Shown piece by piece: positions 42,940 to 48,924 of a stretch of 64,000 bases of DNA. The notes beneath the pieces are model-generated. The model was not told where the DNA came from and ran no database searches. It was given only the letters and a program-made list of their open reading frames with translations. Both the position numbers and the translations under genes were made by a program. The DNA comes from Paenibacillus macquariensis (GTDB taxonomy: Bacteria > Bacillota > Bacilli > Paenibacillales > Paenibacillaceae), in NCBI RefSeq assembly GCF_900156375.1, contig NZ_FTNK01000005.1, positions 62,001-126,000 on the forward strand, given 5' to 3'. Every line of letters starts with the position of its first letter. Position 1 is the first letter of the stretch.

Positions 42940-43347
42940 GTGGATAGATTGGATTTGACATTAAAGTGGGGTATAGCATTCTTAGGATCGGCAGGGACTT
43001 ATCTATTAGGTGGATGGTCAGAATTGATATCGTTTTTCCTTCTTGCGATCTTGATCGATTATGTCACAGGTCTGGCAGCATCAATTAAGGAAGGTAACGG
43101 GCTTAGCAGTAAAGTTGGATTTTGGGGGATAGCTAAAAAAGGGCTCATGATTCTTGTGGTTATATTAGCACACAGGCTAGATGTCTTGATGGGAACCGAT
43201 GTGATCATGATAGGGTCCATTTACTTTTATCTTGCGAATGAACTTATATCAGTTACTGAGAATTACGGGCGGCTTGGGCTGCCATTGCCAAATAAGATAA
43301 AAGAGATTATAGCAGTTTTAAAACAGAAGGGCGGCGATCAATCATGA
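42940..43347 (+). CDS. Phage holin (holin 4 / TcdE type)
   Basis: A 135-residue membrane protein with three or four hydrophobic segments: WGIAFLGSAGTYLLGG, FFLLAILIDYVTGLAASIKEG, and MILVVILAHRLD. The DYVTG motif is diagnostic of this holin family. GTG 42940 fits SD GGGAG; an upstream TTG is less likely. Four bases overlap with endolysin. Confidence 0.87.
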   Translation: MDRLDLTLKWGIAFLGSAGTYLLGGWSELISFFLLAILIDYVTGLAASIKEGNGLSSKVGFWGIAKKGLMILVVILAHRLDVLMGTDVIMIGSIYFYLANELISVTENYGRLGLPLPNKIKEIIAVLKQKGGDQS

Positions 43348-43949
43348 ATCCATTTGAAATTTATAGGCTAACAAGTCCATTTGGTATGCGTATGCATCCC
43401 GTTGATCATGTTAAGAGATTCCATAGAGGTGTAGACCTCGTGATTTCACCATCTAACGGTGCACTTAAAGCATTTGTAGCTGGTGAAGTGTTACACGCTA
43501 AGATGGGTGTAACAGGCTCAGGATTCGGCAATATGGGCAATGTGGTAGCTATTAAAGATGACAAAGGCTATTTGCATGTGTATGCGCATTTGTCTGCAAT
43601 AGCAGTTAAAGTAGGACAGCAAGTGGTCAAGGGTCAGGTTATAGGTAATCAAGGTAATACGGGTAAGAGTACAGGGGCACATTTGCATTATGAGGTCAGA
43701 AAGAAGTTTAGTCCTAGTTTTGGATGGACGGAAACTGTATCTGGCGTAGTGGAGCCTACCAAGTATTTGCAAGATTATTATTCCAAAGAGGAGGCACCAA
43801 TCGTGGATAAGAAAGATGCAAATGCAATCATTGATAAGTATCTCAAGCCAGCATGGGGGGCAGCTAAGTCAGCAGCAGATAAACAGGAGATTGGTAGATT
43901 GGCGGATACATTGCGTGAAGCATCTGGACAAGCTAAGCAAAACGGATAA
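43344..43949 (+). CDS. M23 peptidase endolysin
   Basis: A 201-residue LytM-type metallopeptidase. Zinc ligands are visible in FHRGVD (H...D) and GAHLHYEV (HxH), and the substrate loop is in YAHLSAIAV. A C-terminal helical segment with DANAIIDKYLKPAWGAAK is common in phage lysins. It cuts peptidoglycan cross-links. No wall-binding domain is fused. Confidence 0.88.
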   Translation: MNPFEIYRLTSPFGMRMHPVDHVKRFHRGVDLVISPSNGALKAFVAGEVLHAKMGVTGSGFGNMGNVVAIKDDKGYLHVYAHLSAIAVKVGQQVVKGQVIGNQGNTGKSTGAHLHYEVRKKFSPSFGWTETVSGVVEPTKYLQDYYSKEEAPIVDKKDANAIIDKYLKPAWGAAKSAADKQEIGRLADTLREASGQAKQNG

Positions 43950-43953
43950 TCAA

Positions 43954-43985
43954 ATTCCCAAGCGCTTGGGAATATGAGTTTTTCT
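43954..43985 (+). terminator. Palindromic terminator after endolysin
   Basis: A perfect 20-bp palindrome, ATTCCCAAGC joined to GCTTGGGAAT, is followed by ATGAGTTTTTC. It lies five bases after the endolysin stop. Confidence 0.65.
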
Positions 43986-43987
43986 AG

Positions 43988-44107
43988 TTTTGGCATCGAG
44001 TTGGACAAACAGTTAAAATTACTGATATTAATGGTCAAAATGTAAGGGTTGCAACCGATAACGGTGACGAATATTGGACAAATTCAGAAAATCTTGAACC
44101 TTGTTAA
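43988..44107 (+). pseudogene. Remnant of an SH3-like wall-binding domain
   Basis: An open stretch of 39 codons without a start encodes VGQTVKITDINGQNVRVAT and DEYWTNSENLEPC before a TAA. The beta-strand pattern is that of a small SH3-like domain seen at lysin C-termini. It is separated from the endolysin by a palindrome and a frame change, so it appears to be a detached remnant. Confidence 0.5.
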
Positions 44108-44115
44108 TAAATGGC

Positions 44116-44484
44116 ATGACTTTAGACTCATCTAATATAAGTAAGGAATACTTACCTCTAACAGATTCTGTTAATAATGAGAAGGAAGTGTATCCTCCGG
44201 AGGATATTCATTCCTTGCACACTTTCTTTGCTATTGATCTTCAAGAAAAGTTCTTAGTTCTTCAATACCGTGATTACTCTCCTAAAACACTGGATAAGGA
44301 CATAACAAGAACACGAATAACGAGAGTGTTAAATGAAGCGTTTATTGCAACTTACCATCACTGCCTCTTCCCCCAACCATTCACGGAGCAACCACTCATT
44401 CGTTCTTTTCATAATCAACCATCTCTTCTACCACTGGTTCTGTTGAAAACAACACCTGATCTGGAGATCCGCCTGCTTCTTTGA
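44116..44484 (+). CDS. Doubtful ORF after the lysis genes
   Basis: A frame of about 122 codons. The first two thirds (DIHSLHTFFAIDLQEKFLVL) look protein-like; the last third overlaps a better gene on the other strand (44396-44545). No SD is seen. It may be a truncated gene reading into antisense sequence. Confidence 0.3.
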   Translation: MTLDSSNISKEYLPLTDSVNNEKEVYPPEDIHSLHTFFAIDLQEKFLVLQYRDYSPKTLDKDITRTRITRVLNEAFIATYHHCLFPQPFTEQPLIRSFHNQPSLLPLVLLKTTPDLEIRLLL

Positions 44485-44545
44485 ATAACAAATAAGCATC
44501 GACATCTCCAGTCATCGCAAAATACTTCCACGAAAAATCTCGCAT
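44396..44545 (-). CDS. YqzL-like small protein
   Basis: A 49-residue protein beginning MRDFSWKYFAMTGDVDAYLL. The F-x-W-K-Y-F...G-x-x-x-A-Y-L-L pattern is that of YqzL, a small chromosomal protein of Bacilli found beside recO. SD AAAGGATG precedes the ATG. A YqzL-like gene inside a prophage is unusual cargo. Confidence 0.7.
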   Translation of the reverse strand: MRDFSWKYFAMTGDVDAYLLFKEAGGSPDQVLFSTEPVVEEMVDYEKNE

Positions 44546-44836
44546 ACGTATTCATCCTTTCCTTTGGAAATGCGTCTGCATCTTCAAAATTAGGATGTGC
44601 TTTGTACGAGGTTATATGTGTTGCAATTCCTACCAACCAGAGCAAAAGCTCTAGCTTCCGCGGTGGAAGCCTAGATCACGAAGATCAAAGCACACTTGTG
44701 GGAACGGGTACGCACTGGATTTTTAGCATCAGCTCTAAAAACGGTGAGAATATGTCAGGGTTGTTGTCTGTTAAACTGGTAACCACTGAGGGAGAATAGC
44801 AGGAATCTCACGCTTTATTATAGAATACATAGAATA

Positions 44837-44878
44837 AATCGCCCGTCCTTCCAAGACTGGGGCGATTTTTCTTTTTTA
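44837..44878 (+). terminator. Rho-independent terminator
   Basis: AATCGCCC pairs with GGGCGATT around a 15-base loop and is followed by TTTCTTTTTT. Confidence 0.8.
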
Positions 44879-44887
44879 TTGCTTAAT

Positions 44888-44992
44888 CGGAAGCACCGAG
44901 CGTGCAATCCGAAAATATTGGTAAAATACCCCACTAACCTTAATTGGTCGGTGGGGTATTTTTTTGTTTGGGTAAGGATAATTTTACTTGGC
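44888..44992. repeat. Intergenic repeat unit, copy A
   Basis: A unit of about 105 bp: CGGAAGCA...TGCAATCCGAAAA, then a terminator stem TACCCCAC/GTGGGGTA with T run, then GGTAAGGA...TTTTACTT. Copy B at 45994-46097 matches along the whole length with few changes. Shorter versions occur near 45571, 45879 and 47038. Confidence 0.8.
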
Positions 44993-45037
44993 AGAAAAAT
45001 AACATGGTAAGAAAACTATATCTTTGCTAGTGCCTGT

Positions 45038-45277
45038 TTATTCTGTTCGGTGTGTGTCGTTGTCGTTATCTTCAGTAGCTTTACCTACTTTATTTCCCAA
45101 CGTTGCGCCTACGATGCCACCTACGACGGTTCCAACAGGGCCCAAAGCGGAACCCACGACGGCGCCCACAGCACCACCACCCATGGTTCCTACAACTTTA
45201 CCAGTGTCAACGCCATCCTTATTGGTCGTGTCGCGATCAGAACCAACATTTAGATTACGGTCATTGTTTTTAGTCAT
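45038..45277 (-). CDS. Glycine-zipper small protein
   Basis: A 79-residue protein. The polar, Asp/Asn-rich ends flank a glycine-zipper helix pair (GTMGGGAVGAVVGSALGPVG). SD GAGGGAGTG. Such proteins associate with membranes or form pores or oligomers; function here is unknown. The transcript converges on repeat copy A, whose stem also works as a reverse-strand hairpin. Confidence 0.65.
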   Translation of the reverse strand: MTKNNDRNLNVGSDRDTTNKDGVDTGKVVGTMGGGAVGAVVGSALGPVGTVVGGIVGATLGNKVGKATEDNDNDTHRTE

Positions 45278-45480
45278 CTAATCTCACTCCCTCTTTTTTA
45301 TGAAGGCTACTACTTATGGCGTAGTCCCAAAATATATCTTGCCCTTACCAATCTGAAAGAATTCTTAATTATAAATCCAATTTAATTAGGGGCTTTTATT
45401 TGTTTCTAACCTCAACATAATCTCCCTTTAAGGTTCATCACCTACTATAAAGGTACCTCTTATTTTATGATGTATATGGT

Positions 45481-45513
45481 AAGGCCCCGCAGGATAATCC
45501 TGGCGGGGCCTTA
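45481..45513. terminator. Strong GC-rich hairpin
   Basis: AAGGCCCCGC pairs with GCGGGGCCTT around an inner loop. There is no T run on the forward strand, so termination is uncertain. Confidence 0.45.
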
Positions 45514-45570
45514 GTGCGTTAAGGGTACATGTTTATTATTATTCGGGACACATGTTATATTTGACTGCTT

Positions 45571-45637
45571 GATACCTTGCTGACGTGAATGCTGGCAGGG
45601 TATTTTTTTTGTTTGGGTAAGGAATCTTTTACTTGCC
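45571..45637. repeat. Intergenic repeat unit, copy C (shorter)
   Basis: ATACCTTGC pairs imperfectly with GCAGGGTAT followed by eight T, then GTTTGGGTAAGGA...TTTTACTTGCC. The tail matches that of copy A, including TTTGGGTAAGGA. Confidence 0.7.
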
Positions 45638-45667
45638 ATTAAACCCAATCTCAATTTTATATTTACC

Positions 45668-45676
45668 CATATAGTA
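45668..45676 (+). promoter_or_regulatory. Sigma-K-type -10 candidate upstream of the YjcZ-like gene
   Basis: CATATAGTA fits the sigma-K -10 consensus CATAnnnTA exactly and lies about 20 bp before the SD. No AC-type -35 is at ideal spacing, so the match could be chance. Confidence 0.3.
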
Positions 45677-45707
45677 AGGTGTATTCTAATTAAAAGGAGG
45701 AATTACT

Positions 45708-45857
45708 ATGAGTGAAGTTGTTGGAGGAATTGACAGAGGATTTGACAGAGGATTTGATGGAGGTTACGGTGTGCGTGGATTTGGTGGTGGAGGAATAGGT
45801 GCAATATTAGTACTATTCATTTTGCTAGTTATAATCTCCAAAGCGTTCTTTATCTAA
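45708..45857 (+). CDS. YjcZ-family-like sporulation small protein
   Basis: A 49-residue protein: Gly/Asp/Phe-rich N-terminus (GGIDRGFDRGFDGGYG) and a single C-terminal hydrophobic helix (AILVLFILLVIISKAFFI). This is the layout of YjcZ/SscA-type small sporulation proteins made late in the mother cell. SD AAAAGGAGG is perfect. It is cargo of a prophage inserted in a spore coat gene. Confidence 0.72.
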   Translation: MSEVVGGIDRGFDRGFDGGYGVRGFGGGGIGAILVLFILLVIISKAFFI

Positions 45858-45878
45858 ATTAATACTTCTTCATAATGT

Positions 45879-45936
45879 GGACCCTGCAGCCCATGGTAGG
45901 CCCTTTTTATTGGTAAGGAAATTTTTTTTACTAGCA
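45879..45936. repeat. Intergenic repeat unit, copy D (diverged)
   Basis: The segment GGACCCTG...GGCCCTTTTTATT is followed by GGTAAGGAAATTTTTTTTACTA. The hairpin part differs from A and B but the GGTAAGGA...TTTACT tail is kept. Confidence 0.6.
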
Positions 45937-45993
45937 ACGGCTAGTAATCATTTACAAATTCACCCAAATATATTATACTAGTCGTAACATATA

Positions 45994-46097
45994 CGGAAGC
46001 ATCGTTATGCAATCCGAAAACATCGGTATAAATACCCCACTACCTTAACTGGTCGGTGGGGTATTTTTTAATTAAGGTAAGGAAACCTTTACTTAGC
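45994..46097. repeat. Intergenic repeat unit, copy B
   Basis: It matches copy A (44888-44992) over about 104 bp: CGGAAGCA, TGCAATCCGAAAA, ATACCCCACTA, TGGTCGGTGGGGTATTTTTT and GGTAAGGAAACCTTTACTT. Three one- or two-base indels and several substitutions separate them. Confidence 0.8.
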
Positions 46098-46217
46098 TTA
46101 AATAAACCACATTTCACCTATTCAACTCTCAAGTATATTGTAAATTTTTGTCGAATCAAAGACTGTTTGTTCGCCTATATTTAGTGTACGCTTTGAGTAT
46201 ACATATTAAGGAGATGA

Positions 46218-47024
46218 ATGTTTGTGAAGAGTTGGAAGAGTGGAGTAATGAAGTTGTTTTTGGCTTTAATATTTGTGGTATCATTTTTTGTGTTTCAAAC
46301 GAGCGCATTTGCTGCTACGATAGGCGAACAAATAAAGGATCCTGAAAATGGCTGGACACGGTATGATGATAGATCTGATTTTCTGATCTATGGGAATGGA
46401 TGGGACAAGAAGACAGACAGTTCTGAGCACGCCCATGCAGATACCTATATGGGAACACAACATACTAAATCTGGGGAACTTAAGTTTAAGTTTAAAGGTA
46501 CAAAGCTAAGAATAATTACTACCTTATCTACAACGTACTCCAAAAAAGTTGGAATAAGCATTGATGGAAAAACTGAATATTTTTCTCCCAATAGTTCAGT
46601 TACATATATAGGCTTAGCCTATGAAAAAACTGGGTTAGATCTTAATGTACATAATGTAGAAATTTGGACTGAAGAGCCAAGTTCCACTTATATTACATAC
46701 GACTATCGTCTTGATGCAATCGATACTGACGGAGAACTGGTTGACTACGACACACCTACTAAAGAACCATCAACTCCAGATAAATCAGATCGCGCCATCC
46801 TCACAATAACCATGACGAATGGACTTGAGAAAGAATATGATCTTTCCATGTATGAAGTCAATGCCTTCATTGATTGGTACGATAGCAAGGATGCAGGAGT
46901 CGGATTTGCTAAGTATGCATTCAATAAAACATGGAATAAGGGGCCTTTCAGTAAGAGAACTGAATACGTAATCTTCGATAAAATCTTAACCTTTAACGTT
47001 GATGAATATTCTAATGAAGAGTAA
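46218..47024 (+). CDS. Secreted carbohydrate-binding-like protein
   Basis: A 268-residue protein. Signal peptide: basic KSWKSGVMK, hydrophobic LFLALIFVVSFFVFQ, cleavage near AFAA. Residues 35-170 form a galactose-binding-like beta sandwich (GWTRYDDRSDFLIYGNGW, LKFKFKGTKLRII). A C-terminal module has ITMTNGLEKEYDLSMYEVNAFIDWYD, recurrent in Paenibacillus secreted proteins. Possible start GTG 46224. It is likely lysogen-expressed cargo. Confidence 0.68.
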   Translation: MFVKSWKSGVMKLFLALIFVVSFFVFQTSAFAATIGEQIKDPENGWTRYDDRSDFLIYGNGWDKKTDSSEHAHADTYMGTQHTKSGELKFKFKGTKLRIITTLSTTYSKKVGISIDGKTEYFSPNSSVTYIGLAYEKTGLDLNVHNVEIWTEEPSSTYITYDYRLDAIDTDGELVDYDTPTKEPSTPDKSDRAILTITMTNGLEKEYDLSMYEVNAFIDWYDSKDAGVGFAKYAFNKTWNKGPFSKRTEYVIFDKILTFNVDEYSNEE

Positions 47025-47037
47025 TATTTCACATTGA

Positions 47038-47104
47038 TCCGTACCCTACCATTTTTGGTGGGGTATTATTTTTTTAATATAGGTAAGGAAATTTTTCCTG
47101 AGCA
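47038..47104. repeat. Intergenic repeat unit, copy E
   Basis: TACCCTACC pairs with GGTGGGGTA, then a T run and GGTAAGGAAATTTTTCCT. It ends the secreted protein gene and lies beyond the 3' end of the convergent gene at 47134. Confidence 0.65.
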
Positions 47105-47133
47105 AATCAAAAGAGACAAAAGCATCTAAGCGG

Positions 47134-47550
47134 TCATTTTTCACCGAAATTACTCCTCATATCACCATTATCTTTATATTTACTCACATCAAGCCCTAAG
47201 TATTTCCTCATTAGTACATATACCTCTGCTTTAATTAATCCCCATTGTAGATGCATCTTACCATGATACCCTCGACACATGTACTCTGCATGCACACCGT
47301 TGGTCATTTGGTGTTCATCGTAAACTTTTATCCCTCTATCTTTAAAACTCTTTCTAACTACCGTCAAGTCTTTGGTTACTGCATCCATAGCTTGCTCAAT
47401 AACTTCTAGGTAAGGGTCAGGAGTCTTCAATATGTCAAAGTCTTTTATAATACGCATATCTCTTTCGAAAGTCGTCAGGATAAGCGGAAGAACGATGTAA
47501 GACTTTATTAGCTCTATATCATCATCAACAATCATTTTAGGTAAAGACAT
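47134..47550 (-). CDS. Hypothetical protein behind a LexA-like box
   Basis: A 138-residue mostly helical protein with SYIVLPLILTTFERDMRII and a C-terminal basic region with CRGYHGKMHLQWGLIKAE. SD TTTGGAGGA. Similar small proteins occur in Firmicute prophages. A LexA-like box lies 26 bp upstream, suggesting damage-induced expression. Confidence 0.6.
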   Translation of the reverse strand: MSLPKMIVDDDIELIKSYIVLPLILTTFERDMRIIKDFDILKTPDPYLEVIEQAMDAVTKDLTVVRKSFKDRGIKVYDEHQMTNGVHAEYMCRGYHGKMHLQWGLIKAEVYVLMRKYLGLDVSKYKDNGDMRSNFGEK

Positions 47551-47575
47551 TTTGATTCCTCCAAATCGTATAATA

Positions 47576-47589
47576 AGAACGTGTATTCG
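47576..47589. promoter_or_regulatory. LexA-like (SOS) box 1
   Basis: On the reverse strand CGAATACACGTTCT differs at two positions from the Bacillus SOS box CGAACnnnnGTTCG. It sits in the promoter region of 47134-47550. Confidence 0.5.
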
Positions 47590-47643
47590 TATTATATGCC
47601 GACAGATATTAATTTATCAAATGTATTTATTTTCATTGTCATA

Positions 47644-47657
47644 AGAACGTATGTTTG
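47644..47657. promoter_or_regulatory. LexA-like (SOS) box 2
   Basis: AGAACGTATGTTTG differs at two positions from CGAACnnnnGTTCG and lies 36 bp before the YolD-like start. Confidence 0.55.
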
Positions 47658-47692
47658 GTATGCTCTGTAAACTACATAGAGGAGGCGTTTAC

Positions 47693-47965
47693 ATGAATGC
47701 AGTTCCTAAACCATCAGGTAAGAAAAGTACAGTAAGTCGTCCGAAACGTGACGATTTTGAGTTAGAAGAGTTGGCAGAGAAAATAGGCGAAGCTAAAGAG
47801 AGTTCTAAGCGTCTAAGGTTTGTCGTGTGGCGTAATAACGATTTAATTGAAGGTATAGTTACCGAGCTGGAACCAGCAACACAGAGAGTACATATACAGA
47901 CTAGGGATAATGGTTTATTAAAGATTCTTTTTATCGACATTTTGAGAGCGGATAACATTGAGTAA
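47693..47965 (+). CDS. YolD-like protein
   Basis: A 90-residue protein: KSTVSRPKRDDFELEELAEKIGEAKESSKRL split over the N-terminal half, then FVVWRNNDLIEGIVTELEPATQRVHIQT. This is the YolD-like beta domain that normally accompanies SOS-induced UvrX/DinB-type polymerases. No polymerase gene is adjacent here. ATG 47693 has SD AGGAGGCG and a LexA-like box upstream. Confidence 0.75.
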   Translation: MNAVPKPSGKKSTVSRPKRDDFELEELAEKIGEAKESSKRLRFVVWRNNDLIEGIVTELEPATQRVHIQTRDNGLLKILFIDILRADNIE

Positions 47966-48030
47966 TATATTACCATTCATTCAGTCGACATAATCTGACA
48001 TGCGATTAAGCTTATAAGGAGTATAATTTT

Positions 48031-48072
48031 CCATATCCCTTCATTTGAGTCTGAACCCTGTAAGGGATATGG
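48031..48072. other. Long inverted repeat
   Basis: CCATATCCCTT and AAGGGATATGG form a perfect 11-bp stem with a 20-base loop. Neither strand has a clean T run directly after it. It may end the YolD-like transcript or be a structured RNA. Confidence 0.5.
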
Positions 48073-48093
48073 CGCTCCAATATTTTAATGATG

Positions 48094-48114
48094 TTGTATA
48101 CTATCAGTATACAA
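48094..48114. promoter_or_regulatory. Operator-like palindrome
   Basis: TTGTATAC-TATCA-GTATACAA is a perfect dyad with 8-bp arms. It lies 16 bp beyond the 3' end of the HTH gene at 48130-48348 and looks like a repressor site. Confidence 0.5.
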
Positions 48115-48129
48115 CTCCAAGGGGGAGGC

Positions 48130-48348
48130 CTAATGGTCGCTCCAATCCCATTCATACAAATCTTCCATACGACAACGCACAAATTTAGAGATGGTTCTCA
48201 TGACTGCTGGAGACATAAAAGATCTATTATTTACATAATGAGAAATCGCATGTCTTGTGTAACCTGTTTTGTTGGCTAAATCTTGCTGAGTCATATGGTT
48301 TTTTTTGAGATGGAACTCCAATAGACATCTCCCTTGGGAGAATGCCAA
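48130..48348 (-). CDS. XRE-type HTH regulator
   Basis: A 72-residue Cro/CI-type protein: LEFHLKKNHMTQQDLANKTGYTRHAISHYVNNR split around the helix-turn-helix, then FVRCRMEDLYEWDW. The MEDLYEW ending is typical of small YozG-like regulators. TTG start with SD AAAGGAG nine bases upstream. It is divergent from the HTH gene at 48423. Confidence 0.75.
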   Translation of the reverse strand: MAFSQGRCLLEFHLKKNHMTQQDLANKTGYTRHAISHYVNNRSFMSPAVMRTISKFVRCRMEDLYEWDWSDH

Positions 48349-48422
48349 ATCATTTTCTCCTTTCTTGGTAATTTGTTCAATTATATCTTTTTTAACATCA
48401 TAAGAATACAGGAGATGAATAA

Positions 48423-48614
48423 ATGATCAAAAGAATTGGTGAAGTGCGTACTGATTGCGGATATACAATTCAGGAAGTTGCTGCCTATGTTAATGTTCCG
48501 GAAAAAACTTTAATAGAATATGAAATCAATGCGGACGAAATGCCGATACTTACAGCCACTAAGCTTTTAAAACTGTACAAAGTATCAGCGAGTTCCGTCC
48601 GGTTCAACCCATAA
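48423..48614 (+). CDS. Small HTH protein next to attR (candidate directionality factor)
   Basis: A 63-residue XRE-like protein: IGEVRTDCGYTIQEVAAYV, PEKTLIEYE, LTATKLLKLYKVSASSVRF. SD AGGAGATG. It ends 24 bp from the attR core, and in the excised circle it would face the integrase across attP. Directionality factors of serine integrases are small, diverse and often encoded near the att site; this role is a guess from size and place. It could equally be a plain regulator. Confidence 0.7.
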   Translation: MIKRIGEVRTDCGYTIQEVAAYVNVPEKTLIEYEINADEMPILTATKLLKLYKVSASSVRFNP

Positions 48615-48638
48615 CATTTATATACCTAGTAGTATAAT

Positions 48639-48647
48639 AGGTGACCC
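48639..48647. other. attR core site
   Basis: The second AGGTGACCC. Phage sequence is on the left (with a TATAC/GTATA dyad at about 48621-48636) and cotJC coding sequence on the right. Confidence 0.88.
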
Positions 48648-48846
48648 GTTAGCGGATCTTTATGAGGACATTGCTGCCGAGGAGAAAGCACGGGCTACAT
48701 ACCAGTGGCTGATTGATATGACGGATGATGTGGATTTACAAGATAGTTTGAAGTTCCTACGTGAACGTGAGATTGTTCACGCTTTACGCTTCAAAGAAGC
48801 CGTCGAGATGATCAAGGATGATCGGCAGGAGCAGAAGGTGTTTTAG
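48640..48846 (+). pseudogene. cotJC: CotJC C-terminal part, separated by the prophage
   Basis: From the core, the frame reads GGT-GAC-CCG and encodes PLADLYEDIAAEEKARATY, QWLIDMTDDVDLQDSLKFL and REREIVHALRFKEAVEM before TAG 48844-48846. These are CotJC residues 124-189. E135/E136 and H168 are the likely second-half metal ligands of the manganese-catalase-like site. It has no start or SD of its own. It is silent unless the prophage leaves, so it is better seen as a separated exon-like piece than a decayed pseudogene. Confidence 0.93.
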
Positions 48847-48874
48847 ATAGGCAGTATAGGAATGGATAAAAGAA

Positions 48875-48915
48875 GGACTTTACCCTTAGGTTTTCCTAAA
48901 GGTAAAGTCCTTTTT
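48875..48915. terminator. Bidirectional terminator between cotJC and the dehydrogenase
   Basis: GGACTTTACC pairs with GGTAAAGTCC around an inner CTTAGG/CCTAAAG stem. T runs flank it on the forward strand, with TTCTTTT on the reverse strand. Confidence 0.85.
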
Positions 48916-48924
48916 ATATTATCG

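Larger units (their letters stand above)
44546..45037. other. Noncoding interval with terminator and repeat
   Basis: I see no well-supported gene. A 65-codon frame at 44602-44799 has no SD or family features. A hairpin (TCTAG-CTTCC / GGAAG-CTAGA near 44650-44676), a terminator (44837-44878) and repeat copy A (44888-44992) occupy the interval. Confidence 0.6.
45278..45707. other. Noncoding interval between small cargo genes
   Basis: No gene is visible. It contains a strong GC-rich hairpin (45481-45513), repeat copy C (45571-45637) and a sigma-K -10-like box (45668-45676). Confidence 0.6.
45858..46217. other. Noncoding interval with two repeat units
   Basis: No gene is seen. Repeat copies D (45879-45936) and B (45994-46097) fill most of it; the remainder is the promoter region of the secreted protein gene, where a TATATT is the best -10 candidate. 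Confidence 0.6.
1906..48638. mobile_element. Contractile-tail prophage inserted in cotJC (46,733 bp)
   Basis: The element is bounded by AGGTGACCC at 1906-1914 and 48639-48647; one core copy plus the interior is 46,733 bp. It carries integrase, repressor, Cro-like, antirepressor, recombination, replication, packaging, head, contractile tail, baseplate, fibre, holin and endolysin genes in standard order, and the packaging-to-baseplate block follows PBSX/skin gene order. No obvious inactivating lesion is seen in structural genes, so it may be an intact phage. Excision would restore cotJC in frame. Reverse-strand cargo genes interrupt the early and lysis-distal regions. Confidence 0.95.

Noticed and set aside
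44602..44799. 65-codon forward frame
   Set aside because: No SD or recognisable fold; spans a hairpin.
44888..47104. CRISPR-like array from the repeated units
   Set aside because: Spacing is irregular (tens to over a thousand bases), units contain terminators, and no cas genes are present.
48088..48279. 63-codon forward frame opposite the HTH gene
   Set aside because: Antisense to a convincing XRE regulator; the GGGGGAGG nearby is not matched to a good coding pattern.
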